A stretch of DNA of 64,000 nucleotides from Asaia bogorensis (GTDB lineage: Bacteria; Pseudomonadota; Alphaproteobacteria; Acetobacterales; Acetobacteraceae): contig CAMCDA010000003.1 of assembly GCA_945873195.1 (NCBI GenBank), forward strand, positions 1 to 64,000, read 5' to 3'. Positions 32,655-42,444 of the stretch are shown here, one piece after another. Every line of letters starts with the position of its first letter. Position 1 is the stretch's first letter. The translations under genes were made by a program, and so were the position numbers. The notes beneath the pieces were generated by a model. That model ran no database searches. It saw nothing but the letters and a program-made list of their open reading frames with translations, and was not told where the DNA came from.

Positions 32655-33769
32655 GACCGGGCCTCCTGGTGCATGTGGGCTTCAACGAGGTCCGCGAGGC
32701 GGGCGGCGGCGTCCGGGCGGGCGGCCGCGCGGGTGGCCTGGGCGGCATCGGCCAGTTCGGCGGGGTCGGTCAGTAATCCGACAAGGCGTTCGGTCAGCGC
32801 GGTGGCCGTGAAGGCGGGTTGCGGCATCAGCCAGGCGGCTCCGGTGTCGGACAGCGCGCGGGCATTGGCGTCCTGGTGGTTGTCGATCGCGCCGGGCAGC
32901 GGCACCAGGATCGAGGGCCGGCCGGCGACCGCGATCTCCGCCACGGTAGAGGCGCCGGCGCGGGCGATCACCAGATGCGCGGCGCCGAGGCGGGCCGCGA
33001 CGTCGGCGAAGAACGGCGCGAGATCGGCGGTGATCCCGGCGGCGTCATAGGCGGCGCGAACCCGTTCCATGTCCTCGGTCCGGCATTGCTGGGTGATGGA
33101 CAGGCGGGCACGGAGGGCGTCCGGCAGCGCGACCAGGGCGGCGGGGACGATGTCGCTGAACACCCGCGCGCCGAGGGAGCCGCCCAGGACCAGCAGACGA
33201 ATTTCGGCGTCGGGCGGGGTGTAGGGGGCGTCGAACAGGGCCTGGATGTCGGGGCGGACCGGGTTGCCGGTGACCTCGGTGCGGGTCGCGGCCGGCACGC
33301 GGGTGGTGCCCCGCAGGCTCAGCGCCAACGTGGCGCACCAGCGCGACAGCATCCGGTTGGCGCGTCCCAGCACGCCGTTCTGCTCATGCAGGATGATGGC
33401 GGGGCGGGGGCGGGAGAAGGCGGCGGCGACCACGGGCGCGACGGCGGGATAGCCGCCGAAGCCCACGACGACGGCGGGGCGGAGGTCGCGCATGATCCGG
33501 CGCGCCTCGCGGATGCCGGCGGCCAGGGCCAGGATGGAGCGGGCCGCTCGGATCACGCCGCGTCCGGCGATGCCGGAGCCTTGCAGCACGAAATGCTCCC
33601 GGTCGGCGAAGACCGCGCTGCGGAGCCCGCCCGAGCGGGCGTCCGTCATCAGCACGATGCGATGGCCCCGGCGAACGAGTTCGGCGGCCAGCGCCTCGGC
33701 CGGGAAGAAATGCCCCCCGGTCCCGCCAGCCGCGATCACGATAGGGTGCGTGGCGGCAGCTTCCGTCAC
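32651..33769 (-). CDS. murG: UDP-GlcNAc:undecaprenyl-PP-MurNAc-pentapeptide GlcNAc transferase
   Basis: MurG makes lipid II from lipid I at the inner face of the membrane. GT-B fold motifs are [18 protein letters not shown] at the N-terminus, [27 protein letters not shown] and [11 protein letters not shown]. The start is uncertain. A GTG at 33769 gives a normal 372-residue protein beginning just before the first motif and follows a purine-rich GGGGAGGGG. A TTG at 33892 overlapping the ftsW stop would add 41 residues, translated from a G/C-rich repeat, and is less likely. Confidence 0.93.
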   Translation of the reverse strand: MTEAAATHPIVIAAGGTGGHFFPAEALAAELVRRGHRIVLMTDARSGGLRSAVFADREHFVLQGSGIAGRGVIRAARSILALAAGIREARRIMRDLRPAVVVGFGGYPAVAPVVAAAFSRPRPAIILHEQNGVLGRANRMLSRWCATLALSLRGTTRVPAATRTEVTGNPVRPDIQALFDAPYTPPDAEIRLLVLGGSLGARVFSDIVPAALVALPDALRARLSITQQCRTEDMERVRAAYDAAGITADLAPFFADVAARLGAAHLVIARAGASTVAEIAVAGRPSILVPLPGAIDNHQDANARALSDTGAAWLMPQPAFTATALTERLVGLLTDPAELADAAQATRAAARPDAAARLADLVEAHMHQEARS

Positions 33770-33775
33770 AGCGCC

Positions 33776-33811
33776 CCCCCTCCCCTTGAGGGAGGGGGCT
33801 GGGGGGAGGGG
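33776..33811. repeat. G/C-tract hairpin and quadruplex motif before murG
   Basis: CCCCCTCCC (33776-33784) pairs with GGGAGGGGG (33790-33798). Continuing on the plus strand are four G-runs (3, 5, 6 and 4 G; 33790-33811) separated by 1-2 bases, a G-quadruplex motif on the template strand of the dcw operon. It lies between ftsW and the likely murG start. Similar C/T-rich hairpins occur at 11447 and 51685. Confidence 0.6.
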
Positions 33812-33888
33812 TGCAACGGCACGGTCCGCGGTGGTGGCTGAACCCATGCCATCCCCCCGCAACTGATGCGTTGACGCGAGGACGTCAC

Positions 33889-35007
33889 TCAAGACTCATC
33901 CTCCCGATGCCGGCGCCGGGTCAGCCCCAGCAGCATGCCCATCCCGATCGCGACCGCGAGCGCGGAGGACCCGCCATAGGACACGAAGGGCAGCGTCATC
34001 CCCTTGGTCGGGATCAGCTTCAGCGTGGAGGCCATGTTGATGAACGCCTGCAACCCGAAGCCGGTCACCAGCCCGGTGCATGCCAGCACGACGAAGGGAT
34101 CATGCTCCCGCAGCAGGCGCAGCAGGCCGCGCATCACGATGAAGGCGAAGATCAGCAAGATCACCAGGCAGATGACCAGGCCGAACTCCTCCCCCACCAC
34201 GGCGAAGATGAAGTCGGCATGGGCGTCGGGCAGCGAGTCCTTGACCCGTCCCTCGCCCGGGCCGCGGCCCAGCAGGCCGCCATTGCCAAAGGCCTCCAGC
34301 GCGGTGCGGACCTGGTAATCGTCGCCCTCTCCGTACCAGAACCGGTCCACGCGGCTGCGGACATGGGGGAAGAAGGAATAGGCGAAGACCGCCACCCCGC
34401 TCACGACGCCGGCTGCCGCGCCGACCAGCACCAAATGCAGGCCATTGACGAAAAGCTGCGCCAGGAAGACGGCGACGATGACGCCCATCATGCCGATATC
34501 GGGTTGCAGTTTCAGCAGCCCGACGATCAGGCCGAAGATGACGAAGGCGATCAGCATGCCGGGGAAGCGCGCGGTGCGGCGGCCCTCGGCGATCAGCCAG
34601 CCGGCGGCGACGGCGAAGAACGGCTTCAGGAACTCGGACGGCTGCAAGGAAATCAGCGGCAGCGTGATCCAGCGGCGGGCGCCCTTGATCTCGGTGCCCA
34701 GCACCATGGTCGCGGCGGTCATCACCAGGGCGGCCAGGCAGCCGATGATTGCCAGCCGCTTGATGGCGCGGGGCGTCAGCAGGGACACGCCGACGACCAC
34801 GCCGCCCGCTAGCGCCAGGAAGACCACCTGCTTGAGGATGAACATCTCCCGGTTCGTGCCGATCCGTTCGGCCACTGCCGGGGTCGCGGCGAGCATCATG
34901 ATGTAGCCGACGCCGATCAGCGTGCCGATGGCGCCCAGGGTCCAGCGGTCGACGGTCCACCACCAGCGGCCCAGCAGGGAGTTGTCGGCGCGGTCGAACG
35001 TGGCCAT
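33889..35007 (-). CDS. ftsW: Lipid II polymerase FtsW
   Basis: FtsW is the SEDS-family septal peptidoglycan glycosyltransferase, working with FtsI. The 372-residue membrane protein has about ten transmembrane helices, the ISLQPSEFLKPFFAVAAGW motif and the catalytic-loop segment LLGRGPGEGRVKDSLPDAHADFIFAVVGEEFG. The C-terminal region reads GMTLPFVSYGGSSALAVAIGMG. ATG at 35007 shares one base with the murD stop (TGATG). The longer frame up to 35127 reads through the end of murD and is rejected. Confidence 0.96.
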   Translation of the reverse strand: MATFDRADNSLLGRWWWTVDRWTLGAIGTLIGVGYIMMLAATPAVAERIGTNREMFILKQVVFLALAGGVVVGVSLLTPRAIKRLAIIGCLAALVMTAATMVLGTEIKGARRWITLPLISLQPSEFLKPFFAVAAGWLIAEGRRTARFPGMLIAFVIFGLIVGLLKLQPDIGMMGVIVAVFLAQLFVNGLHLVLVGAAAGVVSGVAVFAYSFFPHVRSRVDRFWYGEGDDYQVRTALEAFGNGGLLGRGPGEGRVKDSLPDAHADFIFAVVGEEFGLVICLVILLIFAFIVMRGLLRLLREHDPFVVLACTGLVTGFGLQAFINMASTLKLIPTKGMTLPFVSYGGSSALAVAIGMGMLLGLTRRRHREDES

Positions 35008-36413
35008 CAGGCGCCTCCCTTGAGCGCGTCGCCCGAGGGGGCGCGGGTTTGTGTAGCGCCCGTGAGGGCGCGGGCCAGTTCGGCGAACCGATCCCCGCGC
35101 TGGTCGAATCCGGTGAACTGGTCCCAACTCGCGCAGGCCGGTGAGAGCAGGACGACATTGGCCCCCTGCGCGCGGGCGGCGGCGAGGGCGGCGGGAACCG
35201 CGGCTTCCAGCGTGCCGACCGTTTCATGCGGCGCGCCGTGGGCGGAGAGTGTGGCGGCGAGAATCGGGGCGTCCTGGCCGATCAGCAGGGTCTGGGCGAT
35301 TCGGGGGAAGTATTCGGTCAGCGACTCGATGCCGCCCTCCTTCGATTCGCCGCCGGCGATCCAGATGATGCGCTCGTGGCAGCCCAAGGCGCGGGCGGTC
35401 GAGTCGGCGTTGGTCGCCTTGCTGTCATTGATAAAGGCGATGCCGTCGATGGTGGCCACCAGTTGCTGGCGGTGCGGCAGGCCGGGATAGGTGCGGATGC
35501 CCGCGACGATTGCGTCCCGTGCCACGCCGAGGAACGCGCACACGGAAACGGCGGCGGCGGCGTTCTGCGCGTTATGGGCACCGGGCAGGGTGAGGGCTTC
35601 CCGCAGGTCCATCACCGGACCGGCCGCATCCCGCAGGATCGCGCCATCGCCCCAGACGTCGGCCGCCTGGAAGCCTGACACGGTCATGCGCCGAGCCTGG
35701 GAGCCGGAGCCGGCCAGCGCGCGCGCCGGCCATTCGTCGTCGATGCCGATCACGGCCAGGTCCTCGGGCCGCTGGCGGTGGAAGACAGCAGCCTTGGCGA
35801 GCGCATAGCCGGCCATGTCGCCGTGGCGGTCCAGATGGTCGGGCGACAGGTTCAGCATGATGGCGGCGTCGAACACCAGCGTGTTCAGCCGTTCGAGCAT
35901 GTAGGACGACATTTCCAGCACATAGACGCCGTCGTCGGTCAGCAGCGGCAGGGACAGCGCGGCGGTGCCGAGGTTGGCGCCGGCCGCCATCGGCACGCCG
36001 GCGGTTTCCAGCACATGAGCGATCAGGGCGGTGGTCGTGGACTTGCCGTTGGTGCCGGTGATGCCCACGAAGCGGGCCTTGGAGCCGGCGGCGCACACCG
36101 CCTGGAACAGCAGCTCCGAGTCGGTCCAGATCGGCACGCCGGAGGCCGCGGCGCGCACCGCGATCGGATGCGCCTTCACGCCGCGATGGTGGATGCCGGG
36201 GGACAGGATGATCGCGTCCACCTCCAGCCCGCCGCCGCGCAGGTCCTGGATGGTCAGGCCGGTGGCTGCCTCGCGAGCCTTTTCGTTGTCGTCCCACACC
36301 ACGACCTCGGCGCCCATGGCGACCAGGGCACGGGCGGCGGGAAGGCCGGCGCGCCCGAGTCCGACGACCGCGAAGCGTTGTCCAGCGAACAGATCGGGCG
36401 GGAAGGTGCTCAT
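35007..36413 (-). CDS. murD: UDP-N-acetylmuramoylalanine--D-glutamate ligase
   Basis: MurD adds D-glutamate to UDP-MurNAc-L-Ala. The 468-residue protein has the N-terminal [17 protein letters not shown], the ATP loop [19 protein letters not shown], the [11 protein letters not shown] motif and the C-terminal [17 protein letters not shown] with the Lys-Ala-Thr region for ligand binding. It overlaps mraY by 4 bp and ftsW by 1 bp. Sequence and length are ordinary for alphaproteobacteria. Confidence 0.97.
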   Translation of the reverse strand: MSTFPPDLFAGQRFAVVGLGRAGLPAARALVAMGAEVVVWDDNEKAREAATGLTIQDLRGGGLEVDAIILSPGIHHRGVKAHPIAVRAAASGVPIWTDSELLFQAVCAAGSKARFVGITGTNGKSTTTALIAHVLETAGVPMAAGANLGTAALSLPLLTDDGVYVLEMSSYMLERLNTLVFDAAIMLNLSPDHLDRHGDMAGYALAKAAVFHRQRPEDLAVIGIDDEWPARALAGSGSQARRMTVSGFQAADVWGDGAILRDAAGPVMDLREALTLPGAHNAQNAAAAVSVCAFLGVARDAIVAGIRTYPGLPHRQQLVATIDGIAFINDSKATNADSTARALGCHERIIWIAGGESKEGGIESLTEYFPRIAQTLLIGQDAPILAATLSAHGAPHETVGTLEAAVPAALAAARAQGANVVLLSPACASWDQFTGFDQRGDRFAELARALTGATQTRAPSGDALKGGA

Positions 36414-37498
36414 CGGATCTTCAAGGTCGCCAGACCGACCAGGGCCAGGATCATGGAGACGATCCAGAAGCGGATCACGATCGTCGGTTCGGCCCAGCCT
36501 TTTTTCTCGAAGTGATGGTGCAAAGGCGCCATCAGGAAGACCCGGGTGCCGGTGCGCTTGAACCAGAAGACCTGGATGATGACCGACACGGTTTCGACCA
36601 CGAACAGCCCGCCGACGATCATCAGCACGAGTTCATGCTTGGTGGCCATGGCGACCGCGCCCAGGGCGCCACCCAGGGCCAGGCTGCCGATATCACCCAT
36701 GAACACGGCGGCGGGCGGGGCGTTGAACCACAGGAACCCCATGCCGGCGCCGATCAGGGCGGAGCAGAAGACGGTCAGCTCGCCCACCCCCGCGACGGGA
36801 TGCAGTTGCAGGTAGTCGGCGAAGATGCGGTTGCCGACCAGGTAGGCGATCAGCGCGAAGACCCCGGCGCAGATGATGGTCGGCACGATCGCCAGCCCGT
36901 CCAGCCCGTCTGTCAGGTTCACCGCGTTGGACGCGCCCATCATCACCAGCATGCCGATGAAGGGGAAGAACCAGCCGAACTGGATCGCCGCCTCCTTGAA
37001 GATCGGGAAGGTCAGCGACGTGCCCAGCGCGTTGCGGGACAGTGACACGATCCAGACGGCGGCGATGAAGCCGATCACCGCCTGCACGATCAGCTTGACC
37101 CGGCCTGGAACGCCCTTGGAGTTGCGCCGGCTGACCTTGAGGTAGTCGTCGGCGAAGCCCAGCACGCCATAGCCCAGCGTGACGAACAGCACGGCCCAGA
37201 CATAGCCGTTCCGCAGATCGGCCCAGAGCAGGGTGGAGATCGTGAGCGCCAGCAGAATCAGCAGCCCGCCCATCGTGGGCGTGCCCTTCTTGGTGACCAA
37301 GTGGCTTTCCGGCCCGTCCTCGCGGATCGGCTGGCCGTGCTTTTGCACCTTGCGCAACCAGCGGATCATCATCGGGCCAAGCCAGAAGCACACGATCAGC
37401 GCCGTGATGCAGGCCGCGCCCGACCGGAACGTGATGTAGCGGACGAGGTTGAACAGGATGAAATCGTCGGCCCAGGGGCGGAGCAGTGTGGTGAGCAT
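36410..37498 (-). CDS. mraY: Phospho-N-acetylmuramoyl-pentapeptide transferase
   Basis: MraY is the integral membrane enzyme that makes lipid I from UDP-MurNAc-pentapeptide and undecaprenyl phosphate. The 362-residue protein has about ten transmembrane helices. The catalytic Asp motifs are [17 protein letters not shown] and [13 protein letters not shown], and the late cytoplasmic loop carries [12 protein letters not shown]. It overlaps murD by 4 bp and murF by one base. Confidence 0.97.
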   Translation of the reverse strand: MLTTLLRPWADDFILFNLVRYITFRSGAACITALIVCFWLGPMMIRWLRKVQKHGQPIREDGPESHLVTKKGTPTMGGLLILLALTISTLLWADLRNGYVWAVLFVTLGYGVLGFADDYLKVSRRNSKGVPGRVKLIVQAVIGFIAAVWIVSLSRNALGTSLTFPIFKEAAIQFGWFFPFIGMLVMMGASNAVNLTDGLDGLAIVPTIICAGVFALIAYLVGNRIFADYLQLHPVAGVGELTVFCSALIGAGMGFLWFNAPPAAVFMGDIGSLALGGALGAVAMATKHELVLMIVGGLFVVETVSVIIQVFWFKRTGTRVFLMAPLHHHFEKKGWAEPTIVIRFWIVSMILALVGLATLKIR

Positions 37499-38895
37499 CA
37501 GGCCGCTCCGGTGGTCGGGGAAGGAAGGGGTGTCAGGGCATTGATCGCGTCGACGATGGGCTTCATGCGGGTGCCGAGGCTGCCCTTCACGAGGATGACG
37601 TCGCCGGGGGCGAGGGTGGCCGCGACCATGTCGGCGAGGTCGGTCGAGACCTCGGCATGCGCGGCGCGGAGATCGGCGGGGATGGCGTCATGCAGGCCCG
37701 ACATCAGCGGGCCGCAGGTGAACACCAGGTCGGCGGAGGCAATCACATCCGGGGCGAGGCCGGTGTGTTCGGCTGGGCCTTCGTCACACAGTTCCCGCAT
37801 GTCGCCCAGCACGGCGATGCGCCGGGTCGCGGGTTGCAGGCGCAGGATTTCCAGCGCCGCGCGCATCGAGGCCGCGTTGCCGTTGTAGCTCTCGTCGAGC
37901 AGCAAGGCGGTGCCGCCGGCCACGGCGATCCGCCGGCGCGCGCCGCGACCCGGAAGGGACTCGAAGCCCCCGAGGGCCGTGGCGGCCTTTTCGATCACCG
38001 CGGACCCAGGGCCCGCCATAACCGTCAGCAGCGCCGCGAGCGCGTTCATCGCCATGTGCCGGCCCGGCGCGTTCAGGCGGAAGCGGACCAGCCGGCCTCC
38101 GATCTCGGCTTCAATCAGGGAGCCGTCGGCGTCCTGGTCCATGCCGATCAGGCGCGCGTCGGCCCCGACGGTTGCGCCGAAGGTCAGCACGCGATGGGCG
38201 CCGGCCGCGACGCGCAGGCGGGGAAACTGGGGGCTGTCGAGCGGCAGGATCGCGATGCCGCCGGGTTCGAGGCCGGTCAGGATGGAGGCTTTCTCGTCCG
38301 CGATCGCCTCGATGCCGCCCATATGGCCGACATGCGCCTTCTCGATCGCGGTGATCACCGCGATGTGCGGGCGGGCCAGGCGGGCGAGCGGCGCGATCTC
38401 GCCGGGGTGGTTCATGCCGATCTCGACCACGCAGAACCGGGAGTCGAGCGGCGCGCGGGCGAGCGTCAGCGGCAGGCCCCAATGGTTGTTGTAGGACGCG
38501 ACGGCGGCATGGGTCGGGCCGAAGGCGGACAGGATGGTCCGCAGCATCTCCTTCGTCGTGGTCTTGCCGACGCTGCCGGTGACGGCGATGACCGGGCCTT
38601 CGAACCGAGCGCGGGCGAACCCGCCCATGCGGGTCAGGGCCGCCAATGTGTCATCGACCAGCAGGACCCGATCGGCGCCGGGCACGGGGCGGTGGACCAT
38701 GGCGCCAGCCGAACCCTTGGCCAGGGCGTCGAGGACGAAGTCATGACCGTCGCGGCCCTCGCCCAACAGCGCGATGAACAGGTCGCCCGGTTGCAGCGTG
38801 CGGGTGTCGATCGAGACGCCGGTCGCGTCGAACGGCGTGGCGAAGTCGCCGCCGGTGGCCTCGGTCAGGTCGAAGGCGGTCCAGAGCTGGGTCAT
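37498..38895 (-). CDS. murF: UDP-MurNAc-tripeptide--D-alanyl-D-alanine ligase
   Basis: MurF adds the D-Ala-D-Ala dipeptide made by Ddl. The 465-residue protein has an N-terminal UDP-binding domain with [28 protein letters not shown] (in part), the ATP loop [15 protein letters not shown] at about residues 104-118, [15 protein letters not shown] and the C-terminal [18 protein letters not shown]. It overlaps murE by 4 bp. Its N-terminal domain resembles that of MurE next door, as is normal for the family. Confidence 0.96.
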   Translation of the reverse strand: MTQLWTAFDLTEATGGDFATPFDATGVSIDTRTLQPGDLFIALLGEGRDGHDFVLDALAKGSAGAMVHRPVPGADRVLLVDDTLAALTRMGGFARARFEGPVIAVTGSVGKTTTKEMLRTILSAFGPTHAAVASYNNHWGLPLTLARAPLDSRFCVVEIGMNHPGEIAPLARLARPHIAVITAIEKAHVGHMGGIEAIADEKASILTGLEPGGIAILPLDSPQFPRLRVAAGAHRVLTFGATVGADARLIGMDQDADGSLIEAEIGGRLVRFRLNAPGRHMAMNALAALLTVMAGPGSAVIEKAATALGGFESLPGRGARRRIAVAGGTALLLDESYNGNAASMRAALEILRLQPATRRIAVLGDMRELCDEGPAEHTGLAPDVIASADLVFTCGPLMSGLHDAIPADLRAAHAEVSTDLADMVAATLAPGDVILVKGSLGTRMKPIVDAINALTPLPSPTTGAA

Positions 38896-40370
38896 CCCAC
38901 CCCCTCCGGCCCGGTCGCTTGAACCAGGGCGCGCACCGCGCCGACGTCGTCGAAGGGGATGACCGTGTCGCCGATGGTCTGACCTTGCTCGTGGCCCTTG
39001 CCGGCGACGGTGAGGACGTCGCCGGGGCGCAGCATCGACAGGGCGGCTTCGATCGCCTGGGCCCGGTCGCCGATTTCGATCGCGTCGGGGCAGGCGGCGC
39101 GGATTTCGGCGCGGATGGCGGCGGGGTCCTCGGACCGAGGGTTGTCGTCGGTGACGATCGCGACGTCGGCCAGGCGGATGGCGGCCGCGCCCATCAAGGG
39201 CCGCTTGCCGCGATCCCGGTCGCCGCCGGCGCCGAAGACGACCAGCAGCCGGCCCTCGGTATGCGGCCGCAGGGCCAGCAGCAGGCGTTCCAGCGCATCG
39301 GGTGTGTGCGCGTAGTCGACATAGACGGTCGCGCCGTTGGGCAGGATGGCCGCGCGTTCCATCCGGCCGCGCACGCCGGTCAGATGCGGCAGGCGGGACA
39401 GCGGGTCGGTATCGCCCATGGCTTCGGCCAAGGCGGCGGCGAGCAGCACGTTGTCGGCCTGGAACCGGCCGGGCAGCGGCAGGACGATGTCGCGGCGGAT
39501 GCCGGCGGCCTCGATGGTCAGGATCTGGCCGTCGGGGCGGGGGGTTGCCTGGATCAGGCGGTAGAAATCGCCACCCTCGCCCACGATCCGCAGGTCCAGG
39601 CCGCGTTCCCGGGCGATCCCGCGCAGGGCGGTCATCGTGTCGGTATCGACCCCGGCATGGACGATGGCTGGGGCGCCGGCGGGCAGCAGGGTGCGGAACA
39701 GGCGCAGCTTGGCGTGCCGGTAGGCCTCGATCGTGCCGTGGTAGTCGAGGTGATCGCGGGTCAGGTTGGTGAAGGCGGCGGCGGCGAGGGTCACGCCATC
39801 GAGGCGGAACTGGTCGAGCCCGTGCGACGATGCCTCCAGTGCCACGCGGCGGATGCCGGCGCGGGCGAGGCCGGCGAGGGATTCCGCGAGGCTGACCGGA
39901 TCCGGGGTGGTCAGGCCGGGTCCGGGATCGAAGCCGGGAGCGATCAGGCCCAGGGTGCCGAGGCTGGCGGCCCGCTGGCCGGCCAGTTCCGTCAGCTGTC
40001 GGACGAACTCCACCGTGCTGGTCTTGCCGTTGGTTCCGGTGACGGCGACCACCTGGTCCGGCTGCGGGCCGGCGAAGACGGCGGCGAGGCGGGCGAGGCT
40101 GCGGCGGGGCTCGACATCGACGATCATTGGCCGCCGGGGCACGCCATCGGGCCAGGGTGTGCCTGTGGGGGCCAGGATGGCGGCGGCGCCGCGCGCCACG
40201 GCGTCACCGATATAGCAGCGGCCATCGACCCGGTGGCCGGGCAGGGCCACGAACAGATCGCCGGGCGCGACCTGCCGGCTGTCGGCGGTGATCCCGGCGA
40301 TGTCCATCTCGGCGAGGGTTTGCCACGCCGCGCTGGGGGACATCTCGGTGATCGAGGCAAAATGCCGCAT
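38892..40370 (-). CDS. murE: UDP-MurNAc-L-Ala-D-Glu--meso-DAP ligase
   Basis: MurE adds the third residue of the stem peptide. The 492-residue protein has the N-terminal GITADSRQVAPGDLFVALPG, the ATP loop AVTGTNGKTSTVEFV and the C-terminal VTDDNPRSEDP. The DNPR motif predicts meso-diaminopimelate rather than lysine as substrate, as expected for a Gram-negative. ATG at 40370 begins 5 bp after the ftsI stop; a TTG at 40388 inside ftsI is the longer alternative. Confidence 0.96.
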   Translation of the reverse strand: MRHFASITEMSPSAAWQTLAEMDIAGITADSRQVAPGDLFVALPGHRVDGRCYIGDAVARGAAAILAPTGTPWPDGVPRRPMIVDVEPRRSLARLAAVFAGPQPDQVVAVTGTNGKTSTVEFVRQLTELAGQRAASLGTLGLIAPGFDPGPGLTTPDPVSLAESLAGLARAGIRRVALEASSHGLDQFRLDGVTLAAAAFTNLTRDHLDYHGTIEAYRHAKLRLFRTLLPAGAPAIVHAGVDTDTMTALRGIARERGLDLRIVGEGGDFYRLIQATPRPDGQILTIEAAGIRRDIVLPLPGRFQADNVLLAAALAEAMGDTDPLSRLPHLTGVRGRMERAAILPNGATVYVDYAHTPDALERLLLALRPHTEGRLLVVFGAGGDRDRGKRPLMGAAAIRLADVAIVTDDNPRSEDPAAIRAEIRAACPDAIEIGDRAQAIEAALSMLRPGDVLTVAGKGHEQGQTIGDTVIPFDDVGAVRALVQATGPEGVG

Positions 40371-40374
40371 GAGA

Positions 40375-42441
40375 TCAGCGCCCCGCAACGGAGGCGACCG
40401 CTGTCCCAGGCGCGGACGCCTGGGACGAGGCTGGCATGACCGCCGCCTGCTGGCGCGCTGGCTTGGCGGCCGGCGGGATCGTGGCGGGCGGCAATTGCGT
40501 GGGCGGCACGGTCAGGGTCGGCTTGACCGGCGTCTGGCCCGATGGGGGCCGGTCGGACGCTACGGCGGGGCCGCGTGGGGCATTGGTCGGGCGGCCGGGC
40601 TGGAGCGGCACGTGCAGCGATTGGTTGATCGCGGCGGCGTTCTGGATCTCCGGCATCATGCCGAGCATCGGGCCGATCCGGGAGATGACCTTGCCAGCGG
40701 CGGGAGCGGCGACCCAGCCGGCGGTGGCATAGCCGAAGGTGCTTTTGTTTCCCTTGGCCTCATCCAGCATCATGTAGACGGCATAGCGCGGGGCGTGCAT
40801 CGGGAAGACGCCCATGAAGGCGGCGACGTTGGCCTTGCGCTTGTAGCCGGCTTTGCTGGCCTTCTCGGCGGTGCCGGTCTTGCCGCCTGGGTAGTAGCCC
40901 GTGACCTCGGCGGTCTTGCCGAACCCATCGGTGACGATCAGGCGCATCAGCCGGCGCATCATGTCCGACGTGGCCTGCTGCATGACCCGCGTGCCCTCGG
41001 GCTGTTCGCCGGCCTGCACCGCCAGGATGGTTGGCGGGCGGACGATGCCGCCGTTGGCGATCGCGGCGGTGCCTTTGACCACATGCATGGGCGACACGGA
41101 GATACCGTGCCCGAAGCCCACGGTCAGGGTCGCGATTTCCTTCCAGTTCGCGGCGGCCTGCACCAGCGGGCGGGCGGCTTCCGGCAACTCGATGCCGACG
41201 CGGTTGAACATCCCCATCTCGCGCAGCCAGTTGCGCTGGCGTTCCGCGCCGACCAGCTTGGCGATCTGCGCCGCGCCGAGGTTGGAGGAATAGGCCAGCA
41301 CCTCGGGGAACATGAGGACGCGCTTCTTGCCCTCGAAGTCATTGATGGTGAAGCGGCCGATATGGATCGGGCGGGAGGCGTCGAAGCTGTCCCACAGCCG
41401 GACGGCGCCGTAATCCAGGGCCATCGAGGCGGTTTGCAGCTTGAACGTGCTGCCGGGTTCATAGATGCCGGTCAGCGGGCGGTTGAAGCGCTCATCGATC
41501 GTGGCCTTGCGGAAGTCATTGGCGTCGTAGTCGGGCAGGCTGACCATCGCCAGGACCTCGCCCGTGTTGACATCCATGACGATGCCGCAGGCGCCGATCG
41601 CCTCGAAGGTGGTCATCGCGGCCTGCAATTCTTCCCGCACGACGGCCTGGACGCGGATATCGACCGACAGGCGGAGTGGGGCGGTCTGTTCGCGCAGGCG
41701 CTTGTCGAACGCGGCCTCGGCCCCGGCGACGCCGCCTTCATCCACGTCCACGCCGCCCAGTATATGGGCCGCGGTGCGGCCGAGGGGGTAGTGGCGCTGC
41801 CCGGTGGGGCGGAAGTCGATGCCTGGCACGCCGAGGTTGTTGATCGCCAACTGCTCGCGAGGGGTGATCTGGCGTTCGAGGTAGACGAACTTCTTATCCG
41901 ATGACAGGCGCAGCAGGGCCCGTTCCTCATCGAGGCGGGGCAGGACGGATTTCAGTTTCCGCACGGCGTCGAGCGGGTCGATGATCTGGCGCGGGTCGGC
42001 GAAGACCGAGACGGTGTTCAGGGAGATCGCCATCGGTCGGCCGTTGCGATCGGTGATCATCGCGCGCTGGCCGGGGATGCTGGTTTCCAGGTCGCCCTTG
42101 GGCGCCGAGGCGGCGACGATCGCGGCGATCTGCTTTTCCGGCCGGTGGGGCGCCAGGGGCACGATGACGGTCGCGAGGCTCAGCTTCACGACGACGGCGC
42201 TGAACAGCACGGCGAAGGCGCTGGCGGCGAAGACCAGCCGGCCGCGGGTCTTTTCGAGGTATTTCCGCCGATCCAGGTCGGGTTGGGTAACGTGGACGGT
42301 CTCGATATGCGGGCGGCTGTCGGCCATCGCCGCGCCCAGGCGCCGCTTCGGCCGGCCTGCCTTGCCGTTGTTGAGCGGGGGCGAGTCGGGCGGTGGTGAA
42401 CCGGGGGGGGGCGAACCGGTGGGGGGGATGTGATCGGTCAT
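40375..42441 (-). CDS. ftsI: Peptidoglycan DD-transpeptidase FtsI (PBP3)
   Basis: FtsI crosslinks septal peptidoglycan in complex with FtsW. The 688-residue protein has a Pro-rich cytoplasmic N-terminus and one membrane helix (LVFAASAFAVLFSAVVVKL, about residues 69-87). A dimerisation domain and then a transpeptidase domain follow, with the catalytic STFK (in EPGSTFKLQTASM), YSSN and GKTGTAEK boxes. The C-terminus is a Pro/Ala-rich extension of about 100 residues. Codons 5-20 include C-tracts of seven and nine bases (on the coding strand), prone to slippage. It follows ftsL by 3 bp. Confidence 0.96.
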   Translation of the reverse strand: MTDHIPPTGSPPPGSPPPDSPPLNNGKAGRPKRRLGAAMADSRPHIETVHVTQPDLDRRKYLEKTRGRLVFAASAFAVLFSAVVVKLSLATVIVPLAPHRPEKQIAAIVAASAPKGDLETSIPGQRAMITDRNGRPMAISLNTVSVFADPRQIIDPLDAVRKLKSVLPRLDEERALLRLSSDKKFVYLERQITPREQLAINNLGVPGIDFRPTGQRHYPLGRTAAHILGGVDVDEGGVAGAEAAFDKRLREQTAPLRLSVDIRVQAVVREELQAAMTTFEAIGACGIVMDVNTGEVLAMVSLPDYDANDFRKATIDERFNRPLTGIYEPGSTFKLQTASMALDYGAVRLWDSFDASRPIHIGRFTINDFEGKKRVLMFPEVLAYSSNLGAAQIAKLVGAERQRNWLREMGMFNRVGIELPEAARPLVQAAANWKEIATLTVGFGHGISVSPMHVVKGTAAIANGGIVRPPTILAVQAGEQPEGTRVMQQATSDMMRRLMRLIVTDGFGKTAEVTGYYPGGKTGTAEKASKAGYKRKANVAAFMGVFPMHAPRYAVYMMLDEAKGNKSTFGYATAGWVAAPAAGKVISRIGPMLGMMPEIQNAAAINQSLHVPLQPGRPTNAPRGPAVASDRPPSGQTPVKPTLTVPPTQLPPATIPPAAKPARQQAAVMPASSQASAPGTAVASVAGR

Positions 42442-42444
42442 GGC

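Noticed and set aside
30850-33200. Several long plus-strand frames antisense to murB, murC and murG
   Set aside because: Same GC-shadow effect; no domains, no ribosome-binding sites.
33770-33892. N-terminal extension of MurG from a TTG at 33892
   Set aside because: It would translate a G/C-tract hairpin repeat; MurG motifs begin just after the GTG at 33769. Kept as an alternative only.
33811-34812. Long plus-strand frame antisense to ftsW
   Set aside because: Gln/His/Asp-rich shadow translation; the minus strand encodes FtsW with clear catalytic motifs.
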